NCBI RefSeq assembly: GCF_019977735.1
Contig: NZ_AP025018.1
Coordinates: 9,366,580 to 9,430,579 of the forward strand
Origin: Calothrix sp. PCC 7716
GTDB taxonomy: Bacteria > Cyanobacteriota > Cyanobacteriia > Cyanobacteriales > Nostocaceae
Length of the DNA: 64,000 nt
Reading direction: 5' to 3'
The translations under genes were made by a program, and so were the position numbers. Positions 37,200-45,400 of the stretch are shown here, in pieces. The notes under the pieces were generated by a model that was not told the origin of the DNA, did not search any database, and saw only the letters and a program-made list of their open reading frames with translations. Numbering within the stretch: position 1 is the first letter of the stretch; each line of letters opens with the position of its first letter.

Positions 37200-38072
37200 T
37201 TATTCATTAAGGAGTTTGATTAAAGTATCACGTGAGGTTTCTCTCTCTAGAGGCTGAATCATTTTGATTATATTTCCTTCAGCGTCAAATATGTAAAATG
37301 GTTTTTGAGAATTTGGATCGAAAACTATACTCATGTCATCTCCTAAAACAACCCGTAAGTTTTGATGTACTACTTTGATATTCTGTAAGTAGGGAGAATT
37401 ATCTTTAATAGTTCCTTTCGCTTTTCTAAGGGTGACATTCATTTTACCTTTATCTGCCTGTTCAAAACCGAAGGTTTCTCTTAACCAAAAAAGATAAAAT
37501 TTAATTTGCCCTTGTCCAAATTCTTTTAATATAGGTATAATTACGTGTTCTTTCAGTTCACCTGCAAATCTGCCTCCCATGTAAGCATCAATTACTGCAA
37601 ATGATTGTTTACCACTGTTTATTTGCGTTATAATTGCATCTTTAAAAATTAGTGGATTAAATCTTAACCTCTTTTTGGAGTCAGGATTGGGGTCGGTTCC
37701 CTTCTCTATGTTAGAGCGTTTTGATGCAAGTTCTTCATTGTTATGAGCTATTACATCTGCTAAGAAAGTACCTCCTCTCTCAATTGAAATTAACACGTCA
37801 GGTGAAGCTTTAACTAAGAGTGATTTTACAGTTTTAAATGCCTGCCTGTTCTCTTCTAAAATCGAATCAAGGATGTATCCTTCAAATTCTGGCGGTGAGT
37901 TTTTATCCATTGTCCGCAATTGAGATAAAATTTCGTTACGAATAATATTCCGAGAATCAGGATTTTGAGACAGTTCTTCAAGAATCTCATCTTCATTTGC
38001 ATTAAGAGCTTTTGCTATGGTTTTTAACTTTTGTTTTTCTGGTAATTGTGTTTCTGAATCATTTTCCTCCAT
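37200..38072 (-). CDS. Phosphoribosyltransferase-like protein
   Basis: 290 residues. A helical, acidic N-terminal region (about 1-75) precedes a PRTase-like Rossmann fold: LISIERGGTFLADVI (about 94-108) and FAVIDAYMGGRFAGEL (about 158-173), the latter in the position of the PRPP loop (usually DDVxxTGxT), here without the classical DD. It may therefore be a divergent or inactive family member. It is the first gene of a pair with the nucleoside hydrolase. Similar PRTase plus hydrolase pairs occur in nucleotide-derivative biosynthesis clusters. Family assignment is tentative. Confidence 0.5.
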   Translation of the reverse strand: MEENDSETQLPEKQKLKTIAKALNANEDEILEELSQNPDSRNIIRNEILSQLRTMDKNSPPEFEGYILDSILEENRQAFKTVKSLLVKASPDVLISIERGGTFLADVIAHNNEELASKRSNIEKGTDPNPDSKKRLRFNPLIFKDAIITQINSGKQSFAVIDAYMGGRFAGELKEHVIIPILKEFGQGQIKFYLFWLRETFGFEQADKGKMNVTLRKAKGTIKDNSPYLQNIKVVHQNLRVVLGDDMSIVFDPNSQKPFYIFDAEGNIIKMIQPLERETSRDTLIKLLNE

Positions 38073-38547
38073 CAGACTAACTTCTCCACGAATTCTCCAA
38101 TGTACACCTCTTTATATTGGTTATAATAATTTTAACTTATAGCTATCTCTTATATTAATTAATTGTTGAAGCTTCTTTTACGCGCTTTGTACTATTATCC
38201 CTCATTTTCAGGCGCCCTCTCCTTAACTAAAACAACTATCCGTCCTCGCCCGTCTGCAGTTCAGAACAGGCAAGATGCTCCGGAGTCGCCTCAACGGGGG
38301 GAACCCCCGCACGGCGCTGCTCTCTGTTCCACAAGATGAAGAATTTAATTTTTGGAAGTCCATTGTCTAAATGTAATAAAAGTTAATATTTTCTGTGATA
38401 GCATCGAATCTATTTAAAATCAGGTTTCTACCACTGGAGAATATTTGTTGATGTTTACGGATGCTGCAATACTAGGCGATGTCTCATAAAATACAGCCTG
38501 ATATTTGATTACTATATTAAAAGCAGGTTTAGATAACGGTTCTCGCA
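38073..38547. other. Intergenic region with GC-rich interspersed repeat
   Basis: About 475 bases between divergent genes. At 38255-38340 a GC-rich block with GGGGG/CCCCC arms (38296-38308) and an ACAGGCAAGATGC core (cf. the repeats inside the downstream helicase gene) looks like an interspersed cyanobacterial repeat. No gene is seen. Confidence 0.5.
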
Positions 38548-40641
38548 ATGTCTACTTTGGCTACATCAACTTGGGTGGTATCCTTTGCTCATACGTTTCT
38601 CAATGAAATCCTGAGTATACCGAGAAAAATAAGCCAGCGCTTGCCTAAAGCAGTTAAAGTGCTGGAAAAAGACCCTATTTCTGCCCAAGGGGATGCCAAG
38701 AAGCTAAAGAACTATAAGAATGTTTATCGGGTTCGCATTGGTGACTATAGGTTAATTTATAGTGTTGGTACGAACAGTGTTAAGCTGCTCAGTCTCCGTA
38801 AACGCAATGAGAGAACTTATGAGTTAGAGTTTTCTGCCTCGGAGACAGAGGTAGTTGATATTACTGACTGTGAGCCAATATTAGAAGATACTGAAACGTG
38901 GGTAGACGAGACAAATACGGCGCCAAACAATGTAATAGACGCGATAATAAACGCGACATGTCTTGTCTCTACAAATTTGAAGAAATGGCGTATTCCTGAA
39001 GAATATTGGCAAGATTTACAAAAAGTTCGTACTGAAGATGATTTATTAAACCTGCCAATACCTCACGAATTTATTGAGCGCATTTTAGATAACCTGTTTC
39101 CGCGCGCTTTGGAAGAAATTGACACTCAACCAGAATACTTACTGCAAAACCCCGAAGACTTGGAGCGTTATGTAGAGGGAGAACTTACTGCTTTTTTGTT
39201 AAAACTTGACCCTGAACAAGAAAAGTTGCGCGATGGAATAACCAATGGTCCGACTTTGGTTAAAGGTGGTCCCGGTACGGGTAAATCAACCTTAGCATTG
39301 TACCAAGTTCAAAAACTCTATAATTTGGGTTGTAAGTCTATTTTATTTACCACTTACACCAATGCTCTCGTTAACTACTCAGAACAGCTTTTAACTCAAT
39401 TATTGGGTAAGTCTCCCAAAGAATGCGGTGTTGACGTTCTTACCGTTGACTCTCTCACGTACCATTACTACAAACAGCGCTATGGTGAACCTAATTTCGC
39501 GAAACCTGAACAAACACTTGATTATTTAGAAAAAGCACTAAATTCTACACAAATTCCTGCTAAAAACGCTTTTGACCGTCAAGTACAACTACAAACTTTG
39601 CAGCGTTTAGGTATAAGTTACCTGCTCGAAGAAATATTGGATGTTATCGAAGCTTGGGGTATTTCTAGTTTAGAAGAATATCTTGCCACAAGTCGCCAAG
39701 GCAGGGGAGTTGCTCTCCGCAGTCAAACGCGCGCAGCTATTTGGGCAGTATACCAAACTTGGCGCCAGCGTCTGACACAAAACCGTTTAATTACTTGGCA
39801 ACAATTACGGCGCCTAGCTTTAGAATATGTTTTAACACTGCCACAAAAACCTTACGAAGCAATTCTAATTGATGAAGCGCAAGATTTATCACCTGTTGCT
39901 TTACGGTTTTTACTAGCACTTGTTCCTTCGTTTACAAAAGTTTATCTAACCGCAGATGCTTCTCAATCTTTATATCAAGGCGGTTTTACCTGGAAGCAAG
40001 TCCATACAGATTTAAAAGTTAGTGGACGCACTTTGACGCTGCGACGTAATTATCGTAACACTCAACAAATAGTCACAGCCTGCGCCAATATATTAGAAGG
40101 AACGGGTGCAGGTGATGATGAATGTCTGCAAATATTATCGTCTCCTTACCAAGGAAATTTACCAACTCTACTTTTAGCAGATAGCACCGATAAGCAAGTG
40201 CAAGCAATAGGCAAATTTTTCACGGCTGCTGCAAAACAATTCCGTCTTACTATATATGGTGGCGCCGTATTATGTCCAAATTACCAAGTTGGGCAAGATA
40301 TTGCTCGTCGTTTGACAAAATGTGGTTGGGAAGCAGCATTTGTTTCTGGTAAAGAAATTAACCTCAACGCACGCAAGATAAAAGTGTTGACGTTACATTC
40401 TGCCAAGGGTTTAGAATTTCCCTTTGTAGCAGTAGTCGGTTTACAAGAAGGAATGCTGCCACGTATTGATGCTAGTATTCCTCAAGATGAAGTTGCTGCT
40501 ACACTGAATGAGCAACGACGTTTCTTTTACGTCGGTTGTACTCGTGCAATGCGCGCGTTAACTGTTGTTGGTTCTAAAAAATCTCCTTCACAATTTCTCA
40601 ACTCTCTATCACCTTCGTATTGGCAAAAGCAGGAAGCGTAA
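38548..40641 (+). CDS. RelE-like domain fused to UvrD/Rep-type superfamily 1 helicase
   Basis: The protein has 697 residues. The first ~90 residues read like a RelE/ParE-type toxin fold (KNVYRVRIGDYRLIYSV). From about 225 on is an SF1 helicase: Walker A GGPGTGKS (240-247), DEAQ (442-445), and a C-terminal motif VI region, RRFFYVGCTRAMRAL. A compact two-domain helicase of this type might unwind DNA 3'-5' with RNA- or ribosome-binding input from RelE. Its stop (TAA 40639-40641) overlaps an ATG in the sequence CGTAATGAATATACTTTAC. The same sequence begins the large DEAD helicase at 42448, so the two were once coupled genes. It contains several GGCGCC sites. Confidence 0.85.
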   Translation: MSTLATSTWVVSFAHTFLNEILSIPRKISQRLPKAVKVLEKDPISAQGDAKKLKNYKNVYRVRIGDYRLIYSVGTNSVKLLSLRKRNERTYELEFSASETEVVDITDCEPILEDTETWVDETNTAPNNVIDAIINATCLVSTNLKKWRIPEEYWQDLQKVRTEDDLLNLPIPHEFIERILDNLFPRALEEIDTQPEYLLQNPEDLERYVEGELTAFLLKLDPEQEKLRDGITNGPTLVKGGPGTGKSTLALYQVQKLYNLGCKSILFTTYTNALVNYSEQLLTQLLGKSPKECGVDVLTVDSLTYHYYKQRYGEPNFAKPEQTLDYLEKALNSTQIPAKNAFDRQVQLQTLQRLGISYLLEEILDVIEAWGISSLEEYLATSRQGRGVALRSQTRAAIWAVYQTWRQRLTQNRLITWQQLRRLALEYVLTLPQKPYEAILIDEAQDLSPVALRFLLALVPSFTKVYLTADASQSLYQGGFTWKQVHTDLKVSGRTLTLRRNYRNTQQIVTACANILEGTGAGDDECLQILSSPYQGNLPTLLLADSTDKQVQAIGKFFTAAAKQFRLTIYGGAVLCPNYQVGQDIARRLTKCGWEAAFVSGKEINLNARKIKVLTLHSAKGLEFPFVAVVGLQEGMLPRIDASIPQDEVAATLNEQRRFFYVGCTRAMRALTVVGSKKSPSQFLNSLSPSYWQKQEA

Positions 40642-40655
40642 TGAATATACTTTAC
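40637..40655. repeat. 19-bp direct repeat, left copy
   Basis: CGTAATGAATATACTTTAC is found here and, without mismatch, at 42444-42462. This copy includes the UvrD stop codon and a false ATG. It is followed by different sequence, so the repeat marks the left edge of the Hint toxin/immunity insertion. Confidence 0.9.
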
Positions 40656-40678
40656 ATATCTTGGTTTTTTATACTTGC

Positions 40679-41257
40679 CTAAGTATATACAACCTGATGA
40701 TAGTTATTAACTTTTAAATTAATGAAATCAATCTTATCGGCTTGACCTTTATAATAATTATCACAGTACTCATCTAACAAAACATGTTTAATTAATAATT
40801 GCGCCATTTCTTCAGTAATATCATGTTTTAAAATTTCATACTTGCAAATTAAAGTATTTTTTTCCAGTTCAAGCACGGGGATTTTAATTACTTCTGTTTT
40901 GGGCAAATTATAACCATTTGGGCTACGTTGCAATATCACATAATATCCAGGCATTGTTGCTTCAGTATATACTCCTTCATATTGAGTAGTATCTATATCA
41001 TCAAGCTTTTCCCCGTGGTCATTGGGTTTAATCATGATTTCGCCTAATTTCAAACCTTCTATATCGGACACATATCGTGTAGGATGGGTAGTAAGAACTG
41101 TTTCTAAGGCGTAAAGAACTTCTGAAACAGTAGGCTTGCGAGAAAATCTATCTTCATACGCAGTTGATATTCGCTTCAACGCGAGCATCATTTCATCAAC
41201 AGGCTCATCACCACTTAGTCCTGTAGTTCCATTTCGCTCAAATTCTTCCCACGCCAT
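40679..41257 (-). CDS. Probable immunity protein of the GIY-YIG toxin
   Basis: 192 residues if translation starts at the Met of MAWEEFERNG (41257), chosen because GGAG lies about 7 bases before it; an upstream in-frame ATG at 41287 has no such site. The protein is soluble, acidic and unassigned, with helical first and last thirds. It lies directly downstream of the Hint/GIY-YIG gene on the same strand, about 70 bases away, the usual place for an immunity gene. The function is inferred only from position. Confidence 0.5.
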   Translation of the reverse strand: MAWEEFERNGTTGLSGDEPVDEMMLALKRISTAYEDRFSRKPTVSEVLYALETVLTTHPTRYVSDIEGLKLGEIMIKPNDHGEKLDDIDTTQYEGVYTEATMPGYYVILQRSPNGYNLPKTEVIKIPVLELEKNTLICKYEILKHDITEEMAQLLIKHVLLDEYCDNYYKGQADKIDFINLKVNNYHQVVYT

Positions 41258-41326
41258 AGTTTTTACTCCATTTCTTAACAAGTGCAATTAATTTTGATGG
41301 ACTAATAACTCAAATATATATATTAT

Positions 41327-42250
41327 TCAACAGTATTTTTCAATCAATTGATTAATTTTGTCATCACCCATTGGTTCAATAATGTTCCTAAGTTTATCTT
41401 TGCCTCCTAGTTCATCATAAATGCGACGTTCATGAAAGTACATTTGGTCATCTGTAAGTCCATCTATGACTACCTCAAGTTTCATATTTATTTTAAAACC
41501 ATATTTTTCGGGTTTTTTGACGGCTTCATCATGATGCTGAGATTCTCGGTCTAATAGGTCTTGTTTTGTTTTTCCTACGTAAATAATGTTCCCTTCGGGG
41601 TCGCGACCAATATAGATTTTACCTTGTGGCACTTCCGAGGCATTATGAACGAGAAAACCTTCAAAACCAACAAAGTAGGTGTGAAAGTCAGCTACCGTTA
41701 GATTATAAGTATCCTGCTCTACAACTCTAATAATATCAATATTTTTAACCTCGCGGACTCCAAAGGTAATTGTCCGTAGCAACATACCTGGTTCCAGATA
41801 TTTTGCAGCAATCCATTGTTTTTTGTTTTCTACCCAGAATCTATGGCGCCTGGTTGTGTAAATCGTATCACAATCAATCAAAATTTGAACCAAATGTACT
41901 GTTTGACTACGTAAAAGCGCTGTTATCGATTTATTGCTAACTGTTTTTTCTACTTCGTCAAACGATAGTACAGTCATATGTGGAGAAAGTGATTCAATAG
42001 GAACTAATCCTGATGCAGTTGCAATAAGAGTTCCTTTAGGGAAGCAAGGTATCTCCCGCTGTTCAGTAAAAGTAGAAAAATCTGGAATTGGTTCGGGACG
42101 ACGTGGATATTGTTTTGATTCAGGGTCGTAGTAATATTTATCTGGATTTGCTCTAACATGTGGAGGAGGATTACCCCCTTGCGCTATACGCTCTAAAATT
42201 GAAATCTTCCCCTCTGGTATTTCTCGTTGCTGGTTGTCAGCATCACTCAT
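41327..42250 (-). CDS. Hint autoprocessing domain fused to GIY-YIG nuclease (polymorphic toxin)
   Basis: The protein has 307 residues. The first 68 are a Pro-rich leader without a recognised secretion domain. The Hint domain spans about 69-204: it starts with C69 (CFPKGT), carries TxxH-type T132/H136 and ends FLVHN203-A. These are the residues used for self-cleavage in inteins and Hint toxins. The C-terminal part (about 211-295) is a GIY-YIG nuclease: KIYIG (211-215), IIYVGKT (222-228), R235 and E274. Cleavage at N203 would release the nuclease. No delivery module is present, so it may work inside its own cell or be a remnant of a larger toxin. Confidence 0.8.
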   Translation of the reverse strand: MSDADNQQREIPEGKISILERIAQGGNPPPHVRANPDKYYYDPESKQYPRRPEPIPDFSTFTEQREIPCFPKGTLIATASGLVPIESLSPHMTVLSFDEVEKTVSNKSITALLRSQTVHLVQILIDCDTIYTTRRHRFWVENKKQWIAAKYLEPGMLLRTITFGVREVKNIDIIRVVEQDTYNLTVADFHTYFVGFEGFLVHNASEVPQGKIYIGRDPEGNIIYVGKTKQDLLDRESQHHDEAVKKPEKYGFKINMKLEVVIDGLTDDQMYFHERRIYDELGGKDKLRNIIEPMGDDKINQLIEKYC

Positions 42251-42443
42251 GCAGTTTTATTCTATGGATAAATAAATTATTGCTTTTTACAATAATCACA
42301 CATTAGTTGCATTATCCATGTTTATTGTGTTATAAAAATTTACTATTTACTTATGTGTTATTTTTGATATCAGCATTAGCACTTAAGCATTTAGAGAGCG
42401 CTGCTAGCCGATTATATCTAGGTAAACCCAAGTAGAGTGAACC

Positions 42444-42462
42444 CGTAATGAATATACTTTAC
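42444..42462. repeat. 19-bp direct repeat, right copy
   Basis: Exact copy of 40637-40655, here containing the real ATG of the DEAD helicase (42448). The toxin/immunity genes lie between the two copies. Confidence 0.9.
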
Positions 42463-45400
42463 CTCAAACAGATATTACAACAGGGAGACGATGCCATTGT
42501 AGCCGCTAGCACTTTTCTTGGTTTGAAAATGGCTCAGTTAGACTGTTCTGAGGTAGATGATATTGCAACTGCACAACTTACACTGCTATTCTCCAAAATT
42601 CCCGAAACATGGGAATTTGTTGAACTCGCAGAAGGGGTTATTAATGTTGAGACTTTCAGCGATGCTCTAGCTACACAGTTTGTTGATTTTATCAATAACA
42701 GGCGCCTGCCACAACCCAATACTGCAAATAATCAGCAGAACAGTAATACTACTAAGAAGGCAGGTGTTAAAGATAGGGGGTCTGGATATTATGTATCTCC
42801 ATCACCTGTGAAGGACAGACAAGATGCCTATCCTACGGTATCGTTGGTTGCGAAGGACAGTAAGGACAGGCAAGATGCCTATCCTACGGTTCCCCTCCAC
42901 CCAATTAAGGTTCTTGATAAGGTTATTACTGAATATAGAGATTATTTAATTACAGAGTTTAGAGCAAAAGACCCGAAATTAAAAGCTGCTTTAGAACAAG
43001 CTATTGACCAACCTTTATTTTTAGCTCAAGAACCATTTTATCAAGCACATCGCCCTTTTAAATCTGGTGAGGCATGGTGCCAGTTACCTATTGATGCAAA
43101 ACTCGCGCAGGTAATGGAAAAACGTTCGCGCAGTGAGTTTGCTTATTTACATCAAAGTGAAGCAATTAAGCATTTATTAGGAGAAAATGCTTCACCTTTA
43201 GTTGTTACAACTGGGACAGGTAGCGGTAAAACAGAAACTTTTCTTTTACCTGTTATTCAAAACGCTATCGAAGACGCAACACAGTTTCGCAGGCGCCCTG
43301 GACTAACGGCAATTCTTGTTTATCCAATGAATGCGCTTGCTAATGACCAATTACTGCGTATTGAAAATTACTTAAAAGAATCTGGATGGGATGGTGCGAT
43401 TACTGTTGCTAAATACGACCGAGGCACTACGCAAAAAGAACGTAACGCTTTACGTGAAAATCCCCCGCATATTCTATTGACTAATTATATGATGCTGGAG
43501 TACCTTTTAGTACGCCCAGCCGATAGAGAAGATATTTTCGCTAACCATCGCTGTCGCTTTTTAGTACTCGATGAAGTTCATACTTACCGTGGCACTTTGG
43601 GAAGTAATATTGCACTGTTAGTACGACGCTTACGAACTCATTTAAACAATGCTAACCAAGATTGGTGTACTACTGTTCCAACAGAGGTATATTCTAGACG
43701 CTATCCTGAATTTATTCCCGTTGCAACTTCTGCAACTATTAAAAGTGTAGCCGAGGGAGAATACACCCCCGAAGAAAAAATAAGTCTTCGCAATGAAGCC
43801 GTTCAAGAATTTTTTCATAAAATTTCCGGCGCCTCTAAATCAAGTATACGAGTCATTGGCGAAGAATTAGCAGAAATTGCAACACCAAAAGAAGCTGTAT
43901 ATTCTCCCCAACCTGTAATTACTGCTGACCTAGATGTAACAGACCCAGAAGCTGTAAAAGCCGCACTTAACGCTTTAAGCGACACTCAGCACTCAGCACT
44001 CAGCACTCATCACTCTCGCATATTGTGGGATTTAAATCGTTGGCTTATTCGTTCTCCCCTTTCGATATCTCAACTTGTTGGTAAGGTTAAAGAAGAAGTT
44101 AAAGAACGTTCTCATTTTTCAAATAAGGAAATTGAAAATGAAATCCGAACCGCTTTACTAGTCGGCGCCGCTTTACCAGAGGGTACACCAGGAGCTTTAC
44201 AACTGCGCGCGCATCGATTTATTCGTGGTGGTTGGCAATTTCACCGCTGTATTAACCCAACTTGCGGCAAACTTTACCCAATGGGTGAGGAACGCTGCGA
44301 GTGCGGTTGTGTAACGGCGCCTCTTTACCTTTGTCGTAACTGTGGTGCAGATTATTTACGCTTTGTTGGTGAACCGACTGCTGCACCGTTAGAACCCAGT
44401 GCTGTTCCAGATGAAACAGAATGGATGCTTTATGACCATAATCGCTTTGATGATATAGATATTGAAATTGGAGAAGCAGATGAAGATGTTGATGATGTGG
44501 CGCCTCAAGTTCGTCGAGGTACTCAAAAGAAACCGCAACAAATTAAACGCAAACCTATATTAAATGGTTCATTTGATATTTCTAGTCTCGCTTTTAGCAG
44601 CGATGCCAATGATTATCCTTGGCATGTTACTTTAGCCCCCGCTCGAACTCGCTGTCTATGTTGCGGCGCCACTGCGGGTAGTCGCAATGTTATTACACCC
44701 GTAGCTTTAGGAACTTCGGCGGCAGTAAAAGTATTAAGCGAAGGTTTGGTAGAATCTTTAGCTACAACAAACCGCAGTCAACCAGGATATGACGGTAAAG
44801 AAAGATTATTAATTTTTAGCGACAGTCGTCAAGATGCTGCACACCAAGCTAGGTTTATTGTTTTTGCTAGCCGCTACGACCGAATGCGGCGCCGAGTAGT
44901 AGAATTATTATCAAATGGAGCGTTATCTTTACAAAGAGTTGTAGAACTTCTAGGCGACAAAGGTATAAAAGAGCAAGATAATAAATATGCTCCTACTGAC
45001 TCAAGTGCATGGATAAACGATGAAAATATGCAACGAATCCGTGCGTGGGAAGAAGCTCCTTTACTCGATGAAATAGCTGTCACCGCTGGTTATCGCGCGA
45101 CTTTAATCAATTTGGGATTGGTGCAAATTAACTATCAACGTTTAGACGAATATGTAAAGCAACAAGGTACAGACATTGCTAGAAGTCTAGGTATATCAAT
45201 AGAAAACTTAGAATATATTTGCTGTAGTTTACTTAATGAAATGCGACGACGCGGTTGTGTTAGTCGAGAATTATTACGTTATCATCCTGCACATCCAAGT
45301 TGCCCTAGTTATACCAAAGCTGCTGAGTGGGAACGACGGTTAAAAAGACCCCAAGGTTATGCACTTTCGTCTGGTTTACCCATTGCTTACATTGATAGTG

